A stretch of 6,304 nucleotides of DNA from Limnohabitans sp. (GTDB lineage: Bacteria; Pseudomonadota; Gammaproteobacteria; Burkholderiales; Burkholderiaceae_C). Every line of letters begins with the position of its first letter. Position 1 is the first letter of the stretch. The notes beneath the pieces were generated by a model. That model made no database searches and was not told where the DNA came from. It worked only from the letters and a program-made list of their open reading frames with translations. The stretch spans positions 1-6,304 of the forward strand of contig JALQUL010000433.1 in assembly GCA_023260735.1 (NCBI GenBank), given 5' to 3'. Below are positions 1 to 6,296 of the stretch, piece by piece. The position numbers were made by a program, and so were the translations under genes.

Positions 1-1562
1 ATAGTTTATTGACTGCTTCACTTGACGAAACCGCATCTGCCTATGGTTTATTAGCCCAAGAAGTCAAGGTCAGCCCAGATGGTTTAAATGCAACTTTTGT
101 ATTGCGGTCTAATGCCAAGTTTCATAATGGTCAAGCCGTAACAGCTCAAGATGTTTTGTATAGCTTTGACACTTTAAATGGCCCCTTTACTTCGCCAGGC
201 TATAAAACCTTATTAGCAGATGTGGCCAGTGCCAAGGTGCTTAATCCAAGTACGATTGTTTTTTATTTTAAAAAGGCCAACCGAGAGTTGCCATTAACTG
301 TGGGCAGCTTGCCTATTTTCAGTCGTAGTTGGGGGTTTGATAAATCCACCCAAAAAAACAAACCTTTCGATCAAATTATTCAAGACCCGCCAATTGGCAG
401 TGGTCCCTACAAAATTGGTACTTTCCAGTGGGGTAAAGACATTACATATATTAAAAATAAAAGTTATTGGGCAAAAGATTTAAATGTGCGTAAAGGCCAT
501 TTTAATTTTGACAAAATTACCGTCAAAATTTACAAAGACAACACCGCCAGATTAGAAGCCCTAAAAGCTGGAGAGTTTGATTTAATGCGATTTTTTTCGG
601 CAGGTGATTGGGCCCGCCGAGTAAATGGTAAACGTTTTGAAAGTGGTGAATTGGTCAAAAAAGAGTTTGCCCATCAATTGCCTAGTGGGTTTCAAAGTTA
701 TGTTTTCAATACTAGAAAACCATTGTTGCAAGATGTGAGGGTAAGGCAGGCTTTGGGCTTGGCCTTAGATTTTGAATGGATGAATCGGCAGCTTTTTTAT
801 AATTCCTATGCGAGGGTGAACGGTATGTTTGGCAATACCGATTGTCAAGCCACAGGATTACCCAGTCCTCAAGAACTCCAAGTGTTGCAAGCTTTTAAAA
901 ATAATCCCCAGTTACCAACAGCAGTTTGGGGACCTATGGCTCTAGCCCCAAGAACCGATGGTCAGTTTAGTTTACGTCAAAATTTGCGTCAAGCTAAACA
1001 ACTATTAGCCGATGCAGGCTGGACGGTACAAAATGGTGTGCTTAAAAATGCAAAAGGTCAAGTATTTAGTCTTGAATATTTAGACAGCAGCGAAAGTTCT
1101 ATTCGAGTAATTAGTCCTTGGATGAGAAACCTAGAAAAACTAGGTGTGCAATTACAGTTTAGAAGTGTTGATTTTTCTTTATATCAACAAAGACTACAAA
1201 AATTTGATTTTGATATTACTTCGATTGCTTACGGTGGTACTCACAATCCTGGGCAAGAATATGTCGAAATGTTCGGTAGTAAAGCTGCCGACATTGAAGA
1301 TTCGAGTAATTTGTCTGGCTTAAAAAATCCTGCAATTGATGCATTGTTAAATCAAATGACATCTGCATCTTCTTTAGAGGAGTTAAAGCCTATTTGTAAA
1401 GTTTTAGATAGGTCAGTGGCTCATTTGCACCTTATGGTGCCGCAGTGGTTTGGAAACAGCCACAGGATGGCCTATAACGCACAGCGTTTAACTTTCAATC
1501 CCACAGTACCTCCTTATATTTCAGGTGAAGGCTGGGTGATTGAAAACTGGTGGAGCAAATAA
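1..1562 (+). CDS. yejA: YejA-type periplasmic peptide-binding protein (SBP family 5), 5' partial
   Basis: This is the substrate-binding subunit of a peptide ABC importer; it should capture oligopeptides in the periplasm and hand them to the YejB/YejE permease. The frame is open from the window edge (first full codon at base 3), leaving 519 visible residues. E. coli YejA is about 604 aa, so roughly 80-90 residues, including the signal peptide, lie upstream. The TTG at base 9 is internal to the frame and not a real start: the residues around it (SLDETASAYGLL) match the family core. Family-5 features include KFHNGQ, DVLYSFDTL (bases 150-176), GSGPYKI, YWAKDLNV, LEALKAGEFD, RVRQALGLALDFEWMN and, at the C-terminus, MVPQWFGNSHRMAYN. 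The YWAKDL and FDFDITS stretches fit YejA better than generic OppA/DppA. Two cysteines (codons at 843 and 1395) are visible; a disulfide is possible but unsupported. It is the first visible gene of a four-gene operon. Confidence 0.9.
   Translation, partial: SLLTASLDETASAYGLLAQEVKVSPDGLNATFVLRSNAKFHNGQAVTAQDVLYSFDTLNGPFTSPGYKTLLADVASAKVLNPSTIVFYFKKANRELPLTVGSLPIFSRSWGFDKSTQKNKPFDQIIQDPPIGSGPYKIGTFQWGKDITYIKNKSYWAKDLNVRKGHFNFDKITVKIYKDNTARLEALKAGEFDLMRFFSAGDWARRVNGKRFESGELVKKEFAHQLPSGFQSYVFNTRKPLLQDVRVRQALGLALDFEWMNRQLFYNSYARVNGMFGNTDCQATGLPSPQELQVLQAFKNNPQLPTAVWGPMALAPRTDGQFSLRQNLRQAKQLLADAGWTVQNGVLKNAKGQVFSLEYLDSSESSIRVISPWMRNLEKLGVQLQFRSVDFSLYQQRLQKFDFDITSIAYGGTHNPGQEYVEMFGSKAADIEDSSNLSGLKNPAIDALLNQMTSASSLEELKPICKVLDRSVAHLHLMVPQWFGNSHRMAYNAQRLTFNPTVPPYISGEGWVIENWWSK
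1552..1555 (+). promoter_or_regulatory. Ribosome binding site that fixes the yejB start
   Basis: GGAG lies 9 bases before the ATG at 1565. The same frame is also open from a GTG at 1550, but that codon overlaps the end of yejA, has no comparable upstream site, and would add five residues (MEQIS) before the usual MLGYIFKRLLL start of the family. The ATG at 1565 is therefore preferred. Confidence 0.65.
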
Positions 1563-1564
1563 GC

Positions 1565-2599
1565 ATGCTAGGCTATATCTTCAAAAGATTGTTACTCATG
1601 ATTCCAACCCTGTTTGGTGTTTTGGTACTTACCTTTGTTATTTTGCAATTTGTGCCAGGCGGCCCTGTTGAGCAATATCTTGCCCAAGCCAAAGAGGGTG
1701 TTGGTGCTAGTACAGAGGGTGGTGGTAGTGGTAGTATTTATCGTGGTTCTCAAGGCATGGACGAAAAACGTCTAGCTGAAATCAAAGCTTTATATGGTTT
1801 TGACAAATCAGCTCCAGAGCGATTTTGGCAAATGCTGGTGCAGTTTTCAAGCTTTGACTTAGGCAGAAGTTTTTATCAAAACAAAGATGTGGCTGAACTT
1901 ATTTTTGAAAAACTGCCGGTGTCAATTACCTTGGGTTTATGGACTTTTTTAATTAGCTACGGAGTGGCTATACCTTTGGGTATTCGCAAGGCGGTTAAAG
2001 CAGGTAGTCGTTTTGATTTAATCACCACTTTTATCGTTTTATTAGCCTATGCTTTACCTGGCTTTATTTTGGGTGTGGCTTTGCTAGTGGTGTTTGGTGG
2101 TCAGTTGCAATGGTTTCCTTTACGTGGTTTAGTTTCTAGTAATTGGGCCGATTTATCTTGGCCAGCCAAAATAGTCGATTATTTATGGCATATTGTTTTG
2201 CCTATTACTTCTATGGTGCTTGGTAGTTTTGCAGGCATAACAATGCTCACAAAAAATTCATTTTTAGAAGAAATTAGAAAACAATATGTGTTGACTGCCA
2301 GAGCCAAAGGTTTGTCTGAACAACAGATTCTAAGAAAACACGTGTTGCGTAATGCTCTTTTACCTATTATGACGGGTTTTCCAGCTGCCTTTATTGGTGC
2401 ATTTTTTGGTAGTTCATTGTTAATAGAAACTTTATTCTCTTTAGATGGCCTAGGGCTTTTATCTTATGAGGCGGTGATTAGACGAGATTACCCCGTCGTA
2501 ATGGGTACTTTATTTTTGTTCACTTTAATCGGTTTATTGACAAAGTTGATATCAGATTTGTCATATGTATGGGTAGACCCAAGAGTTAAATTGGATTAA
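1565..2599 (+). CDS. yejB: YejB-type peptide ABC transporter permease
   Basis: This inner-membrane permease forms half of the translocation channel of the importer. From the ATG at 1565 it has 344 residues (E. coli YejB about 364). The N-terminus MLGYIFKRLLLMIPTLFGVL is the typical positively charged start followed by the first membrane helix (about residues 9-30), then the family signature FVPGGPV. A glycine/serine-rich periplasmic stretch (STEGGGSGS) precedes YRGSQGMD and LYGFDKSAPERF, as in YejB proteins rather than DppB/OppB. Further hydrophobic helices follow. The cytoplasmic EAA loop, which docks on the ATPase, is at about residues 241-267 (YVLTARAKGLSEQQILRKH onward, with the conserved ARAKGL and LRNALLP). 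The C-terminus ends in YVWVDPRVKLD, normal for type-I peptide permeases. It starts 2 bases after the yejA stop and ends 3 bases before yejE, implying coupled translation. Confidence 0.93.
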   Translation: MLGYIFKRLLLMIPTLFGVLVLTFVILQFVPGGPVEQYLAQAKEGVGASTEGGGSGSIYRGSQGMDEKRLAEIKALYGFDKSAPERFWQMLVQFSSFDLGRSFYQNKDVAELIFEKLPVSITLGLWTFLISYGVAIPLGIRKAVKAGSRFDLITTFIVLLAYALPGFILGVALLVVFGGQLQWFPLRGLVSSNWADLSWPAKIVDYLWHIVLPITSMVLGSFAGITMLTKNSFLEEIRKQYVLTARAKGLSEQQILRKHVLRNALLPIMTGFPAAFIGAFFGSSLLIETLFSLDGLGLLSYEAVIRRDYPVVMGTLFLFTLIGLLTKLISDLSYVWVDPRVKLD

Positions 2600-2602
2600 T
2601 GC

Positions 2603-3655
2603 ATGAGCAATAATAATCTTCATCACTTTAAAAGATCTTCTTCATTGAAGCGAGCCTGGTTACAGTTTAAAAAAAATAGACTTGGGTTTTATAGCCTTTA
2701 TTTATTAATTGTTTTAGTTTTACTAAGTTTGGTTGCCGAGCTCGTCTCTAATGACAAACCCTATTTGGTTAGCTATGAGGGGCAGTGGTATGTGCCACTT
2801 GTGCAAGATTACCCAGAAACTGTTTTTGGTGGTGATTTTTCCACCCCTACCGATTATCTCGATCCTTTTATTCAAGAACAGTTTTCTAAACCAGGTAACT
2901 GGGCTATTTATGCACCCAATCCCTATGGTCAAAAAACTCTGCATTATTTTGCAAAACTACCTAATCCTGCGCCGCCCAGTACTGACAATATTTTAGGAAC
3001 TGACGATAGAGGTCGTGATTTATTTGCACAACTTTTATACGGTTTTAGAGTGAGTATTTTGTTTGCACTGGCTTTAACTCTTAGTGGTGTTGTGTTGGGT
3101 ATTTTGATTGGTGCTATTCAGGGATATTTTGGTGGAAAACTAGACCTTTATACCCAGCGGTTTTTAGAGGTTTGGGGATCAATGCCAGAACTGTATTTGC
3201 TGATTATTTTTAGTGCTATTTTAAAGCCTAGCGTCATGCTATTGCTTATTTTACTAAGCCTGTTTGGGTGGATGGGATTGTCCGATTATGTGCGAGCCGA
3301 ATTTTTGCGTAACCGTCAGCTCGACTACGTAAGAGCGGCTAAAGCACTTGGTTTGAGTCATTTTCAAATTATGTGGCGCCATATACTACCCAATAGTTTA
3401 ACTCCGGTGATTACATTTTTACCCTTTAGAATAAGTGGCGCTATTTTAGGTTTAACTGCTCTAGATTTTTTGGGTTTAGGTGTACCACCAGGGACCCCTT
3501 CACTTGGGGAGCTATTGGCTCAAGGAAAAAATAATATTGATGCCTGGTGGATTTCATTGTCTGCTTTTGTAGTGCTTACTGTCACACTGTTGTTATTAAC
3601 CTTGGTAGGTGATGCTCTGCGTGATGCCTTAGACCCTAGAAAGGCACAATCATGA
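2603..3655 (+). CDS. yejE: YejE-type peptide ABC transporter permease
   Basis: This is the second inner-membrane permease, the presumed partner of YejB. It has 350 residues (E. coli YejE about 341). A basic cytoplasmic N-terminus (SLKRAWLQFKKNRLGFYSLY) leads into the first helix. A long periplasmic segment (about residues 50-125, with SYEGQWYVPL and YPETVFGGDF) is characteristic of YejE and larger than in DppC. The OppC/DppC-type motif LGTDDRGRDLFAQLLYG begins at residue 131. The EAA loop for ATPase contact is at about residues 242-268 (YVRAAKALGLSHFQIMWRHI, then LPNSLTP), and DFLGLGVPPGTPSLGELLAQG and the C-terminal GDALRDALDPR are standard. The ATG at 2603 is 3 bases after the yejB stop; upstream there is only a weak GGA, so initiation probably relies on coupling to yejB. 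Its TGA overlaps the yejF ATG. Confidence 0.93.
   Translation: MSNNNLHHFKRSSSLKRAWLQFKKNRLGFYSLYLLIVLVLLSLVAELVSNDKPYLVSYEGQWYVPLVQDYPETVFGGDFSTPTDYLDPFIQEQFSKPGNWAIYAPNPYGQKTLHYFAKLPNPAPPSTDNILGTDDRGRDLFAQLLYGFRVSILFALALTLSGVVLGILIGAIQGYFGGKLDLYTQRFLEVWGSMPELYLLIIFSAILKPSVMLLLILLSLFGWMGLSDYVRAEFLRNRQLDYVRAAKALGLSHFQIMWRHILPNSLTPVITFLPFRISGAILGLTALDFLGLGVPPGTPSLGELLAQGKNNIDAWWISLSAFVVLTVTLLLLTLVGDALRDALDPRKAQS
3640..3644 (+). promoter_or_regulatory. Ribosome binding site of yejF inside yejE
   Basis: AAAGG inside the last codons of yejE lies 7 bases before the ATG at 3652. It supports that start over the in-frame ATG at 3661, which would be 16 bases away. Confidence 0.55.
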
Positions 3656-5229
3656 GTACGATGTTATTAGATGTCCAAAACCTTTCTATTCAAATAGGTC
3701 CAGCAACTGTTTTGCACCCCTTAAGTTTTCGATTAAATGCGGGTGAAAAATTAGGTCTATTAGGTGAATCAGGTTCTGGTAAAACCATCACAGGTTTGGC
3801 GTTAATGGGACTGTTAGATCCACGAATAGCTAGGGTAAAAGGTCAGGTATTTTGGCAAGGTAAAGATTTATACGGGCCTGAAAATAAAAATTGGCAAAGC
3901 ATTCGTGGCTCTGAAATAGCCATGATTTTTCAAGAGCCAATGACTGCGCTTAACCCGCTAATGACAGTAGGACAACAGATTGCAGAAGTAGTGCAGTTAC
4001 ATCAAGGTTTATCAGCTCAAGCAGCTCTCAAAATGGCGCAAGAGCTAATGGCTTTAACACGTATTCCTGATGTCGCACAAAAATCTTTAGCCTTTCCGCA
4101 TCAACTGTCGGGCGGTCAAAGACAAAGAGTCATGATTGCCATGGCTTTGGCTGGTAAGCCCAAATTATTAATTGCCGATGAGCCTACTACCGCCCTTGAT
4201 ATTGTGGTGCGTACTGAAATAATGGAATTGCTGAATCAGTTACAAAAAGAATTGGCATTGAGCGTGATTTTAATCAGTCACGATATTGATTTAGTCCGCT
4301 CATTTGTTGATAAAGTAGTGGTGCTAGATCATGGTTGGGTAGGTGATGTAGGCACTCCAGAAGAAATATTTTTACACTCTAGTCATATCGCTACGCAAAA
4401 TTTGTTAAAAGTACACCTGCGGCCAGAAAGTCTTGATAGTGACTTGCTTGCTCAACAGTCAGCAGCACCTGTTTTACAAGTGCAAGATTTGTCGGTTGAT
4501 TATGTGTTACCTCGAAAAAATTGGAAATTTTGGCAACCCGTTCCTATTTTTAGGGCATTAAGCCAAGTTTCATTTGCTTTAAAACCCGCTCAAACTTTAG
4601 CGGTGGTAGGAGAGAGTGGTTCAGGTAAAACTAGCCTAGCAATGGCAGTGTTAGGCTTGATTAATTCATCTGGCTTGGTTCAAATTAATCAAAAGACTTG
4701 GCAAGGCGGTGCGTCTGAAAAAAAACAATTAAGATCTGAAATTCAGGTGGTGTTTCAGGACCCATTTTCTTCTTTGTCACCTAGGTATAGTATTGCGCAA
4801 ATTGTCTCTGAAGGCTTGTTACTCCATCATCCTACTTTAAGTTCCAGTGAAGTTGAGTCTCGTTTGCTTACAGCATTGGCAGATGTGGGTTTAACGCAGG
4901 CGCAGTTTCCCAATTTATTAGAGCGTTATCCGCATGAGTTTTCTGGTGGTCAGAGACAAAGAATTGCGATTGCTAGAGCGTTGATATTAAATCCAAAAAT
5001 TCTTGTTTTAGATGAGCCGACCAGTGCATTAGACCCCAGTGTGGCGCAACAGGTACTGGCTTTATTACACGACTTACAAGTTCAAAAAGGACTGAGTTAT
5101 TTGTTAATTACCCATGATTTAAATGTGGTGCAAGCGATGGCTCATTGGGTGGTCATTTTAAAGGCCGGACAAATGATCAAGTCACAAGCCTATAGTGCCG
5201 GACTGTCCTTTCATTCGGAATTGAATTAA
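3652..5229 (+). CDS. yejF: YejF-type peptide ABC transporter ATPase with two fused nucleotide-binding domains
   Basis: This cytoplasmic ATPase powers the importer; both nucleotide-binding domains sit in one 525-aa chain (E. coli YejF about 529), where Dpp/Opp systems use two proteins. Domain 1: Walker A GESGSGKT 38-45, Q-loop Gln94, signature LSGGQ 152-156, Walker B ending in Asp176-Glu177, switch His210. Domain 2: Walker A GESGSGKT 320-327, Q-loop Gln369, signature FSGGQ 430-434, Walker B Asp454-Glu455, switch His488. All catalytic motifs are intact in both halves. A linker (about residues 250-290) joins them, with the YejF-like LPRKNWKFWQPVPIFRAL early in domain 2. The ATG at 3652 overlaps the yejE stop (ATGA), with AAAGG 7 bases upstream. 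The C-terminus is atypical: after GQMIKSQ the usual 'G...IF..P.HPYT..LL' tail is replaced by a short AYSAGLSFHSELN. This should not affect the ATPase motifs. Confidence 0.95.
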   Translation: MSTMLLDVQNLSIQIGPATVLHPLSFRLNAGEKLGLLGESGSGKTITGLALMGLLDPRIARVKGQVFWQGKDLYGPENKNWQSIRGSEIAMIFQEPMTALNPLMTVGQQIAEVVQLHQGLSAQAALKMAQELMALTRIPDVAQKSLAFPHQLSGGQRQRVMIAMALAGKPKLLIADEPTTALDIVVRTEIMELLNQLQKELALSVILISHDIDLVRSFVDKVVVLDHGWVGDVGTPEEIFLHSSHIATQNLLKVHLRPESLDSDLLAQQSAAPVLQVQDLSVDYVLPRKNWKFWQPVPIFRALSQVSFALKPAQTLAVVGESGSGKTSLAMAVLGLINSSGLVQINQKTWQGGASEKKQLRSEIQVVFQDPFSSLSPRYSIAQIVSEGLLLHHPTLSSSEVESRLLTALADVGLTQAQFPNLLERYPHEFSGGQRQRIAIARALILNPKILVLDEPTSALDPSVAQQVLALLHDLQVQKGLSYLLITHDLNVVQAMAHWVVILKAGQMIKSQAYSAGLSFHSELN

Positions 5230-5316
5230 AAAGACTGCACTTTAGATTGAGAAGCATAAAAACTCATTTTTAGTTGTATTTAATGCCAAGATACAAAAGA
5301 TTTTTAGTGCAAAAGC
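5230..5316 (+). other. A/T-rich 3' region after yejF with no recognisable gene
   Basis: No coding frame, tRNA or strong hairpin is visible here. A 9-base direct repeat ATTTTTAGT occurs at 5266-5274 and 5300-5308. A weak complementary pair, TGCACT (5236-5241) and AGTGCA (5306-5311), could close a large loop, but both may be chance in such A/T-rich sequence. It is probably the untranslated 3' end of the yej transcript running to the terminator at 5361. Confidence 0.4.
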
Positions 5317-5345
5317 TATACAGCTGCTAGAAATATCATTATAAT
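5317..5345 (+). promoter_or_regulatory. Candidate sigma70 promoter
   Basis: A perfect -10 hexamer TATAAT (5340-5345) lies 17 bases after TATACA (5317-5322), which matches four of six bases of the -35 consensus. Transcription would start near 5352, only about 10 bases before the terminator hairpin at 5361. It could be the rimP operon promoter with an early attenuator, the source of a very short RNA, or a chance match in A/T-rich DNA. It is the best promoter-like match I found in this gap. Confidence 0.35.
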
Positions 5346-5360
5346 TAATATTGTTAGATG

Positions 5361-5392
5361 AAACGGGCTTCGTTTAGACGCCCTTTTTTTTT
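5361..5392 (+). terminator. Rho-independent terminator after the yej operon
   Basis: GGGC (5365-5368) pairs with GCCC (5380-5383) and is followed directly by nine T residues (5384-5392). The stem can be lengthened by AAA (5361-5363) pairing with the first T residues around a bulged C, and inside by TC/GA after one mismatch. The T-run places it on the plus strand, so it most likely ends yejABEF transcription 132 bases past the yejF stop. A competing 5-bp hairpin, AAACG/CGTTT (5361-5365 with 5371-5375), uses the same bases. Confidence 0.72.
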
Positions 5393-5445
5393 GGGTTTTG
5401 AAATTTTGTAAGAGAAAAATTTTTCAAATCACCCTTAAAACCACA
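5393..5445 (+). other. A/T-rich spacer between the terminator and the structured rimP leader
   Basis: There is no gene here. A -35-like TTGAAA (5398-5403, five of six consensus bases) is present, but no convincing -10 hexamer lies 16-18 bases downstream. If the rimP promoter is here it is not a plain sigma70 consensus. Confidence 0.3.
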
Positions 5446-5599
5446 CACTTGAGGCTAGGCGCAAGTGATTATGTTGGTTTGTCTTCTCACCGCCTTAGGG
5501 GCGGTGAAGTCGTTTGTACTTGGCATTTTTATATTGGTCAAGACAACAGATTTTTACGCCAAGCACAAACGGTGCTAATTTGGCATTATTACTTAATAA
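5446..5599 (+). promoter_or_regulatory. Structured 5' leader of the rimP operon (candidate cis-regulatory RNA)
   Basis: Several stems are stacked directly before rimP. (1) CACTTG 5446-5451 with CAAGTG 5462-5467. (2) TCACCGCC 5487-5494 with GGCGGTGA 5500-5507, a perfect 8-bp stem with a 5-base loop. (3) CGTTTGTACTTGGC 5511-5524 with GCCAAGCACAAACG 5558-5571, 13 of 14 positions paired. (4) An alternative to 3 in which GCCAAGCAC 5558-5566 pairs with GTGC 5572-5575 and TTGGC 5580-5584. (5) A small A/U hairpin 5586-5599 next to the ribosome binding site. Leaders upstream of rimP have been described in other proteobacteria, and the rimP-nusA-infB operon is known for autoregulation. Whether this leader belongs to a known family cannot be told from the sequence alone. 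Confidence 0.5.
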
Positions 5600-5603
5600 A
5601 GGG
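5598..5603 (+). promoter_or_regulatory. Ribosome binding site of rimP
   Basis: AAAGGG ends 8 bases before the GTG at 5612, supporting that non-ATG start. A TTG two codons downstream (5618) is the only nearby alternative and would be less well placed. Confidence 0.6.
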
Positions 5604-5611
5604 CATTATCG

Positions 5612-6262
5612 GTGGCATTGCAAGACATAGTTTCCCAGACGGTTTCTGGCTTAGGATATGAGTTAATCGAACTTGATCGTTCGGCAGGTGGCATGTTGCG
5701 CATTACAATTGATTTGCCATGGCAAGCACCCGCAGCAGGTGAGGTGGTTCAAGAGCAATTTATTAACGTTGAAGACTGCGAAAAAGTAACCCGCCAACTA
5801 TTATTTGCACTTGAAGTAGAGGCCATTGAATTCAAACGCCTAGAAGTATCATCGCCTGGTATTGATAGACTACTTCGCAATGCCAACGACTTCAAGCGAT
5901 TTACCGGTGAAATCATCGATATCACTTTAAGGCAGCCTGTAGGTGAAGCTGCACAAGGCATGGTTAACGCCAATCGTAAAAAATTTAGAGGCTTGTTGCA
6001 GGCCACCGAGCTAGAACAAGAGTGGGAAATTGTTTGGCATGATGAGCCTAAAGTGCCGCATGCAAAACCCAATCGCAAATTAGCAGCGGGTCAAATTTCA
6101 AAATCAAAGAAAAAAGAAATTATTGATCAGGTGCTGAGATTTAATTTAAATGAATTGCGTGATGCTAGATTAGCTCCTATTGTTGACTTCAAAGGTCGCC
6201 GATCTGCCCCCAGTTCTAGTGATGGTTTAAGTGATGCTGCATTTGATGCAGATTCAGAATAA
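5612..6262 (+). CDS. rimP: Ribosome maturation factor RimP
   Basis: RimP binds the 30S subunit in the cytoplasm and assists late 16S rRNA/protein assembly. It has 216 residues from a GTG start, whose MALQDIVSQTVSGLGYELIE matches the family N-terminus. The N-terminal alpha/beta domain (about 1-95) carries SAGGMLRITIDLP, VEDCEKVTRQL and the hallmark EVSSPGIDR (78-86). The next residue is Leu87, where most RimP proteins have Pro (DRPL). The C-terminal SH3-like domain (about 96-195) has RFTGEIIDITL and ANRKKFRG, ends LRDARLAPIVDFKGR, and carries a basic insertion (about 145-170, with KPNRKLAAGQ and KSKKKE). This extension explains the extra length over E. coli (about 150 aa) and is typical of Burkholderiales. 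The tail is rich in Ser and Asp. rimP normally opens the rimP-nusA-infB operon, so nusA should start just past the window. The promoter and leader upstream suggest transcription separate from yej. Confidence 0.97.
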   Translation: MALQDIVSQTVSGLGYELIELDRSAGGMLRITIDLPWQAPAAGEVVQEQFINVEDCEKVTRQLLFALEVEAIEFKRLEVSSPGIDRLLRNANDFKRFTGEIIDITLRQPVGEAAQGMVNANRKKFRGLLQATELEQEWEIVWHDEPKVPHAKPNRKLAAGQISKSKKKEIIDQVLRFNLNELRDARLAPIVDFKGRRSAPSSSDGLSDAAFDADSE

Positions 6263-6269
6263 AAGTTTC

Positions 6270-6296
6270 GATCTAGTTGCTATTAGTCACTAGATC
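6270..6296 (+). repeat. Perfect 8-bp inverted repeat just after rimP
   Basis: GATCTAGT (6270-6277) and ACTAGATC (6289-6296) are exact reverse complements around an 11-base loop, 7 bases after the rimP stop. The following bases, TTTCAATT, are not a real T-run, so a standard terminator is unlikely. It would form a hairpin in the mRNA before the expected nusA, possibly an RNA-processing or stability element, or a DNA operator. Confidence 0.55.

Noticed and set aside
9..11. TTG as the start of the binding-protein gene
   Set aside because: The frame is open to the window edge and the first residues match an internal part of YejA; starting here would remove the signal peptide a periplasmic protein needs.
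1550..1552. GTG as the yejB start
   Set aside because: The ATG at 1565 has a well-placed GGAG and gives the conserved family N-terminus.
1700..1740. Gly/Ser-coding GGT/AGT-rich stretch in yejB as a tandem repeat or insertion
   Set aside because: YejB proteins normally carry a glycine-rich periplasmic loop here before YRG; the repeats are imperfect and in frame.
2723..2944. 73-codon minus-strand frame inside yejE
   Set aside because: It lies fully within a strongly supported permease gene, has no recognisable motif and no evident ribosome binding site; it is a shadow of yejE.
2733..2996. 87-codon plus-strand frame inside yejE
   Set aside because: It is an out-of-frame overlap with the YejE periplasmic segment, with no family resemblance.
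5230..5611. A tRNA gene before rimP, as metY in E. coli
   Set aside because: No cloverleaf, TTCGA-type T-loop or CCA end could be found in the gap on either strand.
5398..5661. 87-codon plus-strand frame spanning the rimP leader
   Set aside because: It starts at a TTG with no clear Shine-Dalgarno, crosses all the leader stems and runs into rimP out of frame; the product resembles nothing known.
5749..6078. 109-codon minus-strand frame inside rimP
   Set aside because: It is antisense to the conserved RimP core and rich in Ser/Leu/Cys as expected from reverse reading; it is a shadow.
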